Shown: positions 1 through 12,967 of the stretch, piece after piece
How positions within the stretch are numbered: position 1 is the stretch's first letter
Layout of the letters: every line of letters begins with the position of its first letter
Assembly: GCF_050948215.1 (NCBI RefSeq)
Contig: NW_027488641.1
Coordinates: 496,001 to 560,000 of the forward strand
Direction of reading: 5' to 3'
DNA from: Halictus rubicundus
Taxonomy: Eukaryota > Arthropoda > Insecta > Hymenoptera > Halictidae
DNA: 64,000 nucleotides
Program-made: the position numbers and the translations under genes
The notes under the pieces: generated by a model
Seen by the model: only the letters and a program-made list of their open reading frames with translations
Told to the model about the DNA's origin: nothing
The model's database searches: none

Positions 1-3000
1 TAGGATAGATGATATTATAGGAAAGAGGATAGGATATGATAGAGGATAGGATAGGATAGAGGATCGGTTAGGATAGAGGATAGGATAGGATAGAGGATAG
101 GATAGGATAGAGGATAGGATAGAGGATTGGATAGTATAAAGGATAGGAGAGGGTAGAGGATAGTATAGGATAGATGATATTATAGGATAGAGGATAGGAT
201 AGGATAGAGGATAGGATAGGATAGAGGATAGGATAGGATAGAGGATAGGATATGATAGAGGATAGGATAGGATATAGGATAGGATAGGATAGAGGATAGA
301 TAGAGGATAGAGTTTAGGATAGGATAGAGGATAGATAGAGGATAGGATAGGATAGAGAATAGGGTAGAGGATATTATAGGATAGTGGATAGCATAGGATA
401 GAGGATATGATAGGATAGAGTATAGGATAGGGCAGGGGATGGGATAGGATACAGGATACGATACGATAGAGGATAGGATAGAGGATAGGATAGCATAGAG
501 GATAGGATAGAGGATAGGATAGAGGATAGGATAGAGGATAGGTTAGGATAGAGGAGAGGATAGGATAGAGGATAGGATAGGATAGAGGATAGGATTGGAT
601 AGAGGATAGGATAGGATAGAGGATAGATAGAGGATAGGATAGGATAGAGAATAGGGTAGAGGATATTATAGGATAGTGGATAGCATAGGATAGAGGATAT
701 GATAGGATAGAGTATAGGATAGGGCAGGGGATGGGATAGGATACAGGATACGATACGATAGAGGATAGGATACAGGATAGGATAGCATAGAGGATAGGAT
801 AGAGGATAGGATAGAGGATAGGATAGAGGATAGGTTAGGATAGAGGAGAGGATAGGATAGAGGATAGGATAGGATAGAGGATAGGATAGGATAGAGGATA
901 GGATAGGATAGAGGATAGATAGAGGATAGGATAGGATAGAGAATAGGGTAGAGGATATTATAGGATAGTGGATAGCATAGGATAGAGGATATGATAGGAT
1001 AGATTATATGATAGGATAGAGGACAGGATGGGATAGAGGATAGGATAGGATAGAGGATAGGATAGAGGATAGGATAGGGGATTGGATAGGGTAGGGGATA
1101 GGATAGGATAGAGGATAGGATTGCATAGAGGATAGGATAGATTATAGAATAGGATAGGTGATAGGATAGCATAGAGGATGGTATCGCATAGAGGATAGGA
1201 TAGGGGATTGGATAGGATAGAGGATAGGAGACGATAGAGGATAGGATAGGATAGATGATATTATAGGATAGAGGACAGGATAGGACAGAGGATACGTTAT
1301 TATAGAGGATAGGATAGGATAGAGGAGAGGATAGCATAGAGGATAGGATAGGGGATTGGATAGGATAGAGGATAGGATAGGATAGAGGATACGATAGAGG
1401 ATTGGATAGTATAAAGGATAGGAGAGGGTAGAGGATAGTATAGGATAGATGATAGGATAGGATAGAGGATAGGATAGGATAGAGGATAGGATAGAGAATA
1501 GGATAGGATACAGGATAGGATAGAATAGAGTATAGAATAGGATAGAGGATAGGAATAGATAGAGGATAGGATAGGATAGAGGATAGGATAGAGGATAGGA
1601 TAGAGGATAGGATAGAGGATAGGATAGGATAGGATAGATGATAGGATAGGATAGAGGATAGGATAGGATAGAGGATAGGATAGGATAGAGGATAGGATAG
1701 GATAGAGGATAGGATAGGATAGAGGATAGGATTGGGTAGAGGATACGATATTATAGAGGATAGGATAGAGGATAGGATAGGATAGATGATAGGATAGGAT
1801 AGAGGATAGCATAGAATAGAGGATAGGATAGAGGATAGGATAGGATAGAGGATAGGATAGGATAGAGGATAGGATAGGATAGTGGATAGGATAGGATAGA
1901 GGATAGGATAGGATAGAGGATAGGATAGGATAGAGGATACGATAGGATAGATTATATGATAGGATAGAGGACAGGATGGGATAGAGGATAGGATAGGATA
2001 GAGGATAGGATAGAGGATAGGATAGGGGATTGGATAGGGTAGGGGATAGGATAGGATAGAGGATAGGATTGCATAGAGGATAGGATAGATTATAGAATAG
2101 GATAGGTGATAGGATAGCATAGAGGATGGTATCGCATAGAGGATAGGATAGGGGATTGGATAGGATAGAGGATAGGAGACGATAGAGGATAGGATAGGAT
2201 AGAGGATATGATACGATAGAGGATAGGATAGGATAGAGGATATGATAGGATAGAGGATAGGACAGGATAGAGGATAGGATAGGATAGAGGATAGGATAGG
2301 GTAGAGGATAGGATAGGATAGCGGAAAGGATAGGATAGAGTATAGAATAGGTTAGAGGATAGGATAGGATAGAGGATAGGATAGGATAGAGGATAGAGGA
2401 TAGGATAGGATAAAGGATAGGATAGGATAGAGGATAGGATAGGATAGAGGATAGGAAAGGATAGAGGATAGGATATAATAGAGGATAGGATAGGATAGAT
2501 TATAGGATATAAGATTGGATAGGATAGAGGATAGGATACGTTAGGTGATACGATAGGATAGGATAGAGAATAGGATAGGATAGATGATATTATAGGATGG
2601 AGGACAGGATAGGACAGAGGATACGATATTATAGAGGATAGGATAGGATAGAGGATAGGATAGGATAGATGTTAGGATAGGATTGAGGAGAGGATAGGAT
2701 AGAGGATAAGATAGATTAGAGGATTGGATAGGATAGAGTATAGGATATAGGATTGGATAGTATAGAGGATAGGATACGTTAGGGGATAGGATAGGATAGG
2801 ATGGAGAATAGGATAGGATAGATGATATTATAGGATAGAGGATAGGATACGATAGAGGATAGGATAGGATAGAGGAGAGGATTGCATACAGGATAGGATA
2901 GGTGATTGGATAGGATAGAGGATAGGATAGGATAGAGGATACGATAGAGGATTGGATAGTATAAAGGATAGGAGAGGGTAGAGGATAGTATAGGATAGAT

Positions 3001-5676
3001 GATATTATAGGATAGAGGATAGGATACGATAGAGGATAGAATAGGATAGAGGATAGGATAGGATAGAGGATAGGATAGGATATAGGATAGGATAGGATAG
3101 AGGATAGATAGAGGATAGAGGATAGGATAGGGTAGAGGATAGATAGAGGATAGGATAGGATAGAGAATAGGGTAGAGGATATTATAGGATAGTGGATAGC
3201 ATAGGATAGAGGATATGATAGGATAGAGTATAGGATAGGGCAGGGGATGGGATAGGATACAGGATACGATACGATAGAGGATAGGATAGAGGATAGGATA
3301 GCATAGAGGATAGGATAGAGGATAGGATAGAGTATAGGATAGGGCAGGGGATGGGATAGGATACAGGATACGATACGATAGAGGATAGGATAGAGGATAG
3401 GATAGCATAGAGGATAGGATAGAGGATAGGATAGGGGATAGGATAGAGGATAGGTTAGGATAGAGGAGAGGATAGGATAGAGGATAGGATAGGATAGAGG
3501 ATAGGATTGGATAGAGGATAGGATAGGATAGAGGATAGATAGAGGATAGGGTAGGATAGAGAATAGGGTAGAGGATATTATAGGATAGTGGATAGCATAG
3601 GATAGAGGATATGATAGGATAGAGTATAGGATAGGGCAGGGGATGGGATAGGATACAGGATACGATACGATAGAGGATAGGATAGAGGATAGGATAGCAT
3701 AGAGGATAGGATAGAGGATAGGATAGAGGATAGGATAGAGGATAGGTTAGGATAGAGGAGAGGATAGGATAGAGGATAGGATAGGATAGAGGATAGGATA
3801 GGATAGAGGATAGGATAGGATAGAGGATAGGATAGGATAGAGGATAGGATAGGATAGAGGATAGGATAGGATAGAGGATAGGATAGGATAGAGGATAGAT
3901 AGAGGATAGGATAGGATAGAGAATAGGGTAGAGGATATGGTAGGATAGTGGATAGCATAGGATAGAGGATATGATAGGATAGAGTATAGGATAGGGCAGG
4001 GGATGGGATAGGATACAGGATACGATACGATAGAGGATAGGATAGAGGATAGGATAGCATAGAGGATAGGATAGAGGATAGGATAGAGGATAGGATAGAG
4101 GAGTGGATAGGATAGTGGATATTATAGAACAGAGGATATTATAGAACAGAGGATTGGATAGGATAGAGGATAGGATAGGATAGAGGATAGGATAGGATAG
4201 AGGATAGGATAGGATTGAGGAGAGGATAGGATAGAGGATACGATTTTGGATAGGATAGGACAGAGGATAGGATAGGTTAGAGGATAAGATAGATTAGAGG
4301 ATTGGATAGGATAGAGTATAGGATATAGGATTGGATAGTATAGAGGATAGGATACGTTAGGGGATAGGATAGGATAGGATGGAGAATAGGATAGGATAGA
4401 TGATATTATAGGATAGAGGACAGGATAGGACAGAGGATACGTTATTATAGAGGATAGGATAGGATAGAGGAGAGGATTGCATAGAGGATAGGATAGGGGA
4501 TTGGATAGGATAGAGGATAGGATAGGATAGAGGATACGATAGAGGATAGGATAGGATAGAGGATACGATAGAGGATTGGATAGTATAAAGGATAGGAGAG
4601 GGTAGAGGATAGTATAGGATAGATGATATTATAGGATAGAGGATAGGATAGGATAGAGGATAGGATAGGATAGAGGATAGGATAGGATAGAGGATAGGAT
4701 AGGATATAGGATAGGATAGGATAGAGGATAGATAGAGGATAGGATAGGATAGAGGATAGATAGAGGATAGGATAGGATAGAGAATAGGGTAGAGGATATT
4801 ATAGGATAGTGGATAGCATAGGATAGAGGATATGATAGGATAGAGTATAGGATAGGGCAGGGGATGGGATAGGATACAGGATACGATACGATAGAGGATA
4901 GGATAGAGGATAGGATAGCATAGAGGATAGGATAGAGGATAGGATAGAGGATAGGATAGAGGATAGGTTAGGATAGAGGAGAGGATAGGATAGAGGATAG
5001 GATAGGATAGAGGATAGGATTGGATAGAGTATAGGATAGGATAGAGGATAGATAGAGGATAGGATAGGATAGAGGATAGGGTAGGATAGAGGATAGGATA
5101 GAGGATAGGATAGGATAGAGGATAGAATAGGATAGAGGATAGGATAGGATAGAGGATAGGATAGGATAGAGGATAGGATAGGATAGAGGATAGGATAGGA
5201 TAGAGGATAGGATAGGATAGAGGATAGGATAGGATGGAAGATAGGATAGGATAGAGGGTAGGATAGGATAGAGGATAGGATAGGATAGGATAGGATAGGA
5301 TAGAGGATAGGATAGGATAGAGGATAGGATAGGATAGAGGATAGGATTGCATAGCGGATAGGATAGATTATAGAATAGGATAGAGGATAGAATAGGATAG
5401 AGATTAGGCTAGGGTAGATGATATTATAGGATAGAGGATACGATATTATAGAGGATAGGATAGGATAGAGGATATGATCGGATAGAGGATAGGATAGGGG
5501 ATTCGATAGGATAGAGGATAGGAGACGTTTGAGGATAGGATAGGATAGAGGATAGGATAGGATAGAGGATAGGATAGGATAGGATAGGATAGGATAGAGG
5601 ATAGGATAGGATAGAGGATAGGATAGGATAGAGGATAGGATAGAGGATAGGATAGAGGATAGGATAGGATAGAGGA
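1..5676 (+). repeat. GGATA-based satellite, diverged domain A
   Basis: Continuous tandem repeat of the 17-bp unit GGATAGAGGATAGGATA and its variants, cut by the window's left edge. It is more diverged than the later domains, with many units of 12 bp (GGATAGAGGATA) and single-base variants such as GATATTATAGG, GGGCAGGGG and GATAGCATAGG. A composite marker of about 110 bp containing GGGCAGGGGATGGG recurs near 430, 722, 3238, 3342, 3634, 3994 and 4855. No gene is visible. Long open frames on the minus strand follow from the repeat lacking stop codons on that strand. Confidence 0.97.
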
Positions 5677-5950
5677 CCAGAGCAAAGTGAACCGCCACGG
5701 TAATCGGAGCTTAACAGCAGATTTTTGAGTCTATAGCCGCGAAAGAAACAAAGAAGTTAAACTCGAAGTGAGTTTCAAGCATTAATTAAAAGAAGAATTA
5801 CAAATAAGATAATTAATTCGCGCGATTTCGAGGAAAATAAGAGCAAATCTCCCCCGGGGGACTAGTTCCGAATCTCCGGGTTCAAATCACGTGAATTCGG
5901 TTATTAAACTGAACAAAGTGGATCGAGACACAGTGTAAAGTAAATTAAAA

Positions 5951-5970
5951 TTAATTAATTAATTAATTAA
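5951..5970. repeat. (TTAA)5 microsatellite
   Basis: Five uninterrupted TTAA tetramers in the left third of the AT-rich insert, immediately downstream, on the minus strand, of the exon-like island at 5980-6069. Confidence 0.95.
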
Positions 5971-5979
5971 GGTACTTAC

Positions 5980-6069
5980 TTGTTATCGGGAATTCGTACG
6001 GTACGGTTTTTTCCTCGTGGAAAATCCACTCGGTCGCACGAATCGATGAAATACCACGGTCCGGAACAT
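5980..6069 (-). other. Exon-like island with splice consensus at both ends
   Basis: Read on the minus strand, a pyrimidine-rich tract (about 20 nt with a run of 9 T) ends in CTAG just before 6069, and an ACTAAT branch-point-like motif lies about 30 nt upstream of that. The 90-bp island is followed by GTAAGTACC at 5979 and below, a near-consensus 5' splice site. The length is an exact multiple of three, and two of the three frames are open throughout. One of them reads as an ordinary hydrophilic peptide beginning VPDRGISSIRATEW. I do not recognise the protein. This could be an internal exon of a host-gene fragment carried into the satellite, or chance in a short AT-rich region. Confidence 0.35.
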
Positions 6070-6109
6070 CTAGAAAAAAAAAGAGAGAAAATAATAAATT
6101 AGTTACTAA

Positions 6110-6206
6110 TTAATAAAACAAGACGGGCTTGTGCGTGCGGAGATTACTCGACACGAAAACCCCTTCCTTCCAGTAAATCAAGGAACGGAGAGTGCCGGTG
6201 AAAAAC
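6110..6206 (-). other. Second exon-like island, upstream of the first
   Basis: On the minus strand a T-rich tract ending in TTTTTACAG, a good 3' splice acceptor, stops just above 6206. From there a frame stays open for 31 codons to a TAA at 6110-6112; the residues include GTLRSLIYWKEG. If the segment is an internal exon, the best donor seen is GTAATC about 59 nt in, leaving an intron of about 80 nt to the acceptor of the 5980-6069 island. If it is a terminal exon, it ends at the TAA. No similarity is recognised. Order and strand agree with the neighbouring island, which is the main reason to list it. Confidence 0.25.
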
Positions 6207-6719
6207 CTGTAAAAAGAAAAAATTATTAGTATAATTAAAATTAATGGTCGGAGTGAGGGACACATTGAGAACAGAAGTGCATTAACTGAAAGTGAGAAAA
6301 AAGGACTTAAAGTGAGGAATTTAGGGAAAAAATTTCGAAATAGAGAAGTACCACCAGATAAACCGATACACACGGACCAGGAAGAGGGACCACACCGCGA
6401 GGGGTCGGTCGTATCTCATAAAAATAAGGTAGGAGAAAGGGTTTAGTGCCTAAAAATAGGAAAGAGTAGAGAAAAGTAGGAAAAGAGATCATTTGACCTT
6501 GAACACAAGAGAGAACTAGCGGTTTTTATATAACTAACCCACATCTATTAGTGCAGCTACGGATAGGGATAGACATAAGAAGCAATCGCCCTATAGGAAG
6601 TTTTCTCGTAAAACCTATCCCTGTAGGTGTTAGGGTCGTTATCTCGAGAACGGGGGGCCGGAGGCGAAAATCGTGTACCTCCGAAACTTCTTCGGAGACC
6701 AGTCGCCAACCCCGAGATA

Positions 6720-6731
6720 CCCCCCCCCCCC
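6720..6731. repeat. C12 homopolymer
   Basis: Twelve consecutive C bases in the middle of the insert. Such a run is prone to slippage and sequencing error. Confidence 0.9.
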
Positions 6732-7360
6732 AAGAGGATAGCCTACCCAGAAAATTTTTTCAGTCGAAAATTTATGGGACACCCGGTATATAAGAAAAAC
6801 TTAGACTTTATCCGATCTAGGCGTGCGACGGCTCGTTGTAAAGCTCTAGCCGAGCCCTAACCGACTACCGGATCAGCTTTTTGAAAATCTCAAAATTCGA
6901 GGTAATTTTTCCCACAGCTCGGAAAGGAGGGGGCAAAATCGAAAAAGTTTTTCAGGGGGGAGAATACTTCTCCAATCCGACCCCGAAAGACTCGCCACCC
7001 TCCGAAATAGGCGTATACCGAATTTCGGCCCGATAGGTCAATTTTCGTACGGAACCATAATCGCGAAAACACCTAAGAAAACGCCGGGTACGATAAAACC
7101 GTGTGGGGGCTCTTTGGAAAGCCAGAGAGCAGGGCTGGCATTTCGCCAAAGCAGATTTTGTATATCGTGTAAAATAAAAGAAGTAACATACAGTTAAGAA
7201 TAAAAAATTAGAGTAAGAGAAGGTATCGACACCTTGACACGTTTAGACCACGCGCAGGCGTTTTAATGATAGGTTAAATTAGGCTAAGAGCGAAAAAACC
7301 AAAAAAAAATCAATTAAAAATAAGGTAGCGTTTAAGACTAGAAAATAAGAACATTTATAG

Positions 7361-7362
<2 letters not shown>

Positions 7363-7393
<31 letters not shown>
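7363..7393. repeat. (AT)n microsatellite
   Basis: About 15 uninterrupted AT dinucleotides in the right part of the insert. Confidence 0.95.
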
Positions 7394-7397
<4 letters not shown>

Positions 7398-7482
7398 GAG
7401 GCTAGAAAATTATTTACAGTAGCGAATAAAATAAGATAAGATACGTTAAAAGTTAAATAAGAAGTTAGTTTATTTTAGTGTT

Positions 7483-7540
7483 TTTGAATTTGAATTTGAA
7501 TTTATTGCATTTCGTATACTATACTATACTATATTATACT
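7483..7540. repeat. Short hexamer and pentamer tandem repeats
   Basis: Three TTTGAA hexamers (7483-7500) are followed by five ATACT pentamers at 7516-7540, the fourth being ATATT. Both are simple-sequence repeats unrelated to the GGATA satellite. Confidence 0.85.
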
Positions 7541-7670
7541 AAGCACTATTATACTGTATTAGATTTACAAACAATTTTGAATAAGCGAAATAGTTTTAAC
7601 TACGACAGACATTGTAATTTTTAGGTGATTCTGTAATTTTAGAAAATGAAATAGAGACAAATACCCGTTT

Positions 7671-7686
7671 AAAAAAAAAAAAAAAA
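7671..7686 (+). other. A16 tract at the insert/satellite junction
   Basis: Sixteen A bases occupy the right edge of the insert and are followed directly by GGATAGGATAGAGG. Position and purity are those of a retroposed poly(A) tail on the + strand. The exon-like islands read in the opposite direction, so the two observations do not fit one simple history. Confidence 0.7.
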
Positions 7687-10600
7687 GGATAGGATAGAGG
7701 ATAGGATAGGATAGAGGATAGGATAGGATAGAGGATAGGATAGAGAATAGGATAGGATAGAGGATAGGATAGAATAGAGTATAGAATAGGATAGAGGATA
7801 GGAATAGATAGAGGATAGGATAGGATAGAGGATAGGATAGAGGATAGGATAGAGGATAGGATAGGATAGGATAGATGATAGGATAGGATAGAGGATAGGA
7901 TAGGATAGAGGATAGGATAGGATAGAGGATAGGATAGGATAGAGGATAGGATAGGATAGAGGATAGGATTGGGTAGAGGATACGATATTATAGAGGATAG
8001 GATAGAGGATAGGATAGGATAGATGATAGGATAGGATAGAGGATAGCATAGAATAGAGGATAGCATAGAATAGAGGATAGGATAGGATAGAGGATAGGAT
8101 AGGATAGAGAATAGGATAGGAAAGTGGATAGGATAGAGGATATGATAGGATAGAGTGAAGAATAGGGCAGAGGATGGGATAGGATAGAGAATAGCATAGG
8201 ATAGATGATATTATAGGATATAGGATAGGATAGGGTAGAGGATACGATATTATAGAGGATAGGATAGAGGATAGGATAGGATAGAGGTTAGGATAGGACA
8301 GAGGATAGAGGATAGGATACGATACAGGATAGGATAGGACAGATGATACGATAGTATGGAGGATAGGATAGGATAGAGGATGGGACAGGATAGAGGATAG
8401 GATGGGATAGAGGATAGGAATAGATAGAGGATAGGATAGGATAGAGGATAGGATAGGATAGAGGATAGGATAGGATATATTATAGGATAGGTTAGAGGAC
8501 AGGATGGGATAGAGGATACGATATTATAGAGGATAGGATAGGATAGAGGATAGGATAGGATAGATGTTAGGATAGGATTGATGAGAGGATAGGATAGAGG
8601 ATACGATAGAGGATAGGATAGGACAGAGGATAGGATAGGTTAGAGGATAAGATAGATTAGAGGATTGGATAGGATAGAGTATAGGATATAGGATTGGATA
8701 GTATAGAGGATAGGATACGTTAGGGGATAGGATAGGATAGGATGGAGAATAGGATAGGATAGATGATATTATAGGATAGAGGACAGGATAGGACAGAGGA
8801 TACGTTATTATAGAGGATAGGATAGGATAGAGGAGAGGATTGCATAGAGGATAGGATAGGGGATTGGATAGGATAGAGGATAGGATAGGATAGAGGATAC
8901 GATAGAGGATTGGATAGTATAAAGGATAGGAGAGGGTAGAGGATAGTATAGGATAGATGATATTATAGGATAGAGGATAGGATAGGATAGAGGATAGGAT
9001 ACGATAGAGGATAGGATAGGATAGAGGATAGGATAGGATATAGGATAGGATAGGATAGAGGATAGATAGAGGATAGAGGATAGGATAGGATAGAGGATAG
9101 ATAGAGGATAGGATAGGATAGAGAATAGGGTAGAGGATATTATAGGATAGTGGATAGCATAGGATAGAGGATATGATAGGATAGAGTATAGGATAGGGCA
9201 GGGGATGGGATAGGATACAGGATACGATACGATACAGGATAGGATAGAGGATAGGATAGCATAGAGGATAGGATAGAGGATAGGATAGAGGATAGGTTAG
9301 GATAGAGGAGAGGATAGGATAGAGGATAGGATAGGATAGAGTATAGGATAGGATAGAGGATAGGATAGGATGGAGGATAGATAGAGGATAGGATAGGATA
9401 GAGAATAGGGTAGAGGATATTATAGGATAGTGGATAGCATAGGATAGAGGATATGATAGGATAGAGTATAGGATAGGGCAGGGGATGGGATAGGATACAG
9501 GATACGATACGATAGAGGATAGGATCGAGGATAGGATAGCATAGAGGATAGGATAGAGGATAGGATAGAGGATAGGATAGAGGATAGGTTAGGATAGAGG
9601 AGAGGATAGGATAGAGGATAGGATAGGATAGAGGATAGGATAGGATAGAGGATAGGATAGGATAGAGGATAGGATAGGATAGAGGATAGGATAGGATAGA
9701 GGATAGGATAGGGTAGAGGATAGATAGAGTATAGGATAGGATAGAGAATAGGGTAGAGGATATGATAGGATAGTGGATAGCATAGGATAGAGGATATGAT
9801 AGGATAGAGTATAGGATAGGGCAGGGGATGGGATAGGATACAGGATACGATACGATAGAGGATAGGATAGAGGATAGGATAGCATAGAGGATAGGATAGA
9901 GGATAGGATAGAGGATTGGATAGAGGATAGGTTAGGATAGAGGAGAGGATAGGATAGAGGATAGGATAGGATAGAGGTAATGATAGGATAGAGGATACGA
10001 TATTATAGAGGATAGGATAGGATAGAGGATGGGATAGGATAGAGGATAGGATAGGATAGAGGATAGGATAGGATAGAGGATAGGATAGGATAGAGGATAC
10101 GATATTATAGAGGATAGGATAGGATAGAGGATGGGATAGGATAGAGGATAGGATAGGATAGAGGATAGGATAGGATAGAGGATAGGATAGGATAGAGGAT
10201 AGGATAGGATAGAGGATATTATAGGATAGAGGGTAGGATAGGATAGAGGATACGATATTATAGAGGATAGGATAGAGGATAGGCTAGGATTGAGGATAGG
10301 ATAGGATAGAGGATAGGATAGGATAGAGGATAGGATAGGATTGAAGATAGGATAGGATAGAGGAAATGATAGGACAGAGGATACGATATTATAGAGGATA
10401 GGATAGGATAGAGAATAGGATAGGATAGAGGATAGGACAGGATAGAGGATAGGATAGGATAGAGGATAGGATAGGATAGATGTTAGGATAGGATTGAGGA
10501 GAGGATAGGATAGAGGATACGATAGAGGATAGGATAGGACAGAGGATAGGATAGGTTAGAGGATAAGATAGAATAGAGGATAGGATAGGATAGAGTATAG

Positions 10601-12633
10601 GATATAGGATTGGATAGTATAGAGGATAGGATACGTTAGGGGATAGGATAGGATAGGATGGAGAATAGGATAGGATAGATGATATTATAGGTTAGAGGAC
10701 AGGATAGGACAGAGGATACGTTATTATAGAGGATAGGATAGGATAGAGGAGAGGATTGCATAGAGGATAGGATAGGGGATAGGATAGGATAGAGGATAGG
10801 ATAGGATAGAGGATAGGATAGGATAGAGGATAGGATAGGATAGAGGATAGGATAGGATAGAGGATATTATAGGATAGAGGGTAGGATAGGATAGAGGATA
10901 CGATATTATAGAGGATAGGATTGAGGATAGGCTAGGATTGAGGATAGGATAGGATAGAGGATAGGATAGGATAGAGGATAGGATAGGATTGAAGATAGGA
11001 TAGGATAGAGGAAATGATAGGACAGAGGATACGATATTATAGAGGATAGGATAGGATAGAGGATAGGATAGGATAGAGGATAGGACAGGATAGAGGATAG
11101 GATAGGATAGAGGTTAGGATAGGATTGAGGATAGGATAGGATAGAGGATACGATAGAGGATAGGATAGCATAGAGGATAGGATAGGATTGAGGATAGGTT
11201 AGGATAGGGGGGAGGATAGGATAGAGGATAGGATAGGGTAGATGATAGTATAGGATAGATGATATTATATCATAGAGGATAGGATAGGATAGAGGATAGG
11301 ATAGGATAGAGGATAGGATAGGATAGAGGATATGATAGGATAGAGGATAGGATAGGATAGAGGATAGGATAGGATAGAGGATAGGATAGAGGATAGGATA
11401 GGATAGAGGATAGGATAGGATAGAGGATAGGATAGGATAGAGGACATTATAGGATACAGGATTGGATAGGATAGAGGGTAGGATAGGATAGAGGATGGGA
11501 TAGGATAGAGGATAGGATAGGATAGAGGATAGGATAGGATAGAGGAAATGATAGGATAGAGGATACGATATTATAGAGGATAGGATAGGATAGAGGGTAG
11601 GATAGGATAGAGGATACGATATTATAGAGGATAGGATAGAGGATAGGCTAGGATTGAGGATAGGATAGGATAGAGGATAGGATAGGATAGAGGATAGGAT
11701 AGGATTGAAGATAGGATAGGATAGAGGAAATGATAGGACAGAGGATACGATATTATAGAGGATAGGATAGGATAGAGGATAGGATAGGATAGAGGATAGG
11801 ACAGGATAGAGGATAGGATAGGATAGAGGATAGGATAGGATAGATGTTAGGATAGGATTGAGGAGAGGATAGGATAGAGGATACGATAGAGGATAGGATA
11901 GGACAGAGGATAGGATAGGTTAGAGGATAAGATAGAATAGAGGATAGGATAGGATAGAGTATAGGATATAGGATTGGATAGTATAGAGGATAGGATACGT
12001 TAGGGGATAGGATAGGATAGGATGGAGAATAGGATAGGATAGATGATATTATAGGTTAGAGGACAGGATAGGACAGAGGATACGTTATTATAGAGGATAG
12101 GATAGGATAGAGGAGAGGATTGCATAGAGGATAGGATAGGGGATAGGATAGGATAGAGGATAGGATAGGATAGAGGATAGGATAGGATAGAGGATAGGAT
12201 AGGATAGAGGATAGGATAGGATAGAGGATATTATAGGATAGAGGGTAGGATAGGATAGAGGATACGATATTATAGAGGATAGGATAGAGGATAGGCTAGG
12301 ATTGAGGATAGGATAGGATAGAGGATAGGATAGGATAGAGGATAGGATAGGATTGAAGATAGGATAGGATAGAGGAAATGATAGGACAGAGGATACGATA
12401 TTATAGAGGATAGGATAGGATAGAGAATAGGATAGGATAGAGGATAGGACAGGATAGAGGATAGGATAGGATAGAGGTTAGGATAGGATTGAGGATAGGA
12501 TAGGATAGAGGATACGATAGAGGATAGGATAGCATAGAGGATAGGATAGGATTGAGGATAGGTTAGGATAGGGGGGAGGATAGGATAGAGGATAGGATAG
12601 GGTAGATGATAGTATAGGATAGATGATATTATA

Positions 12634-12967
12634 TCATAGAGGATAGGATAGGATAGAGGATAGGATAGGATAGAGGATAGGATAGGATAGAGGATAGGAT
12701 AGGATAGAGGATAGGATAGGATAGAGGATAGGATAGGATAGAGGATAGGATAGGATAGAGGATAGGATAGGATAGAGGATAGGATAGGATAGAGGATAGG
12801 ATAGGATAGAGGATAGGATAGGATAGAGGATAGGATAGGATAGAGGATAGGATAGGATAGAGGATAGGATAGGATAGAGGATAGGATAGGATAGAGGATA
12901 GGATAGGATAGAGGATAGGATAGGATAGAGGATAGGATAGGATAGAGGATAGGATAGGATAGAGGAT
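12634..12967 (+). repeat. Homogeneous run of the 17-bp unit
   Basis: About 20 consecutive copies of the unit with no variant seen, ending where GGATAGCATAGG breaks the pattern. Such uniform runs mark recent local amplification or homogenisation. A similar run lies at 28399-28753. Confidence 0.9.

Larger units (their letters stand above)
5677..7686. other. 2.0-kb AT-rich insert of unknown origin inside the satellite
   Basis: The satellite stops abruptly after AGAGGA at 5676 and resumes at 7687 after a run of 16 A. The 2010 bp between share nothing with the satellite. The 15 bp on each side (5662-5676 and 7687-7701) are identical, which fits a target-site duplication of the kind made by target-primed retroposition, but any two satellite positions could match this way. 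The A16 at the right end suggests a retroposed + strand RNA, yet no AATAAA lies within 30 nt of it; the nearest seen is near 7424. No long reading frame exists. The + strand motif GGGACACCCGGTATAT (6778-6793) resembles a motif I associate with insect repeats, but I saw no matching second terminus. It may be a truncated non-LTR or non-autonomous element, or a fragment of host DNA; see the exon-like islands. Confidence 0.7.

Noticed and set aside
1..5676. GATA transcription-factor binding array or Bkm-type (GATA)n sex-chromosome repeat
   Set aside because: The usual unit gives GGATAG, which lacks the A or T required before GATA in WGATAR sites, and the period is 5, 12 or 17 rather than 4.
5845..5920. 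tRNA-like B-box (GGTTCAAATC) in the insert
   Set aside because: The flanking bases do not form a T-arm, anticodon arm or acceptor stem, so it is not a tRNA gene. A tRNA-derived SINE promoter is not supported either, since no A-box is found at the right distance.
6110..6373. 87-codon minus-strand frame as a membrane protein gene
   Set aside because: Its hydrophobic N-terminal half is translation of a T-rich tract that looks like an intron with a branch-point and acceptor region. Only the last 31 codons are kept, as an exon-like island.
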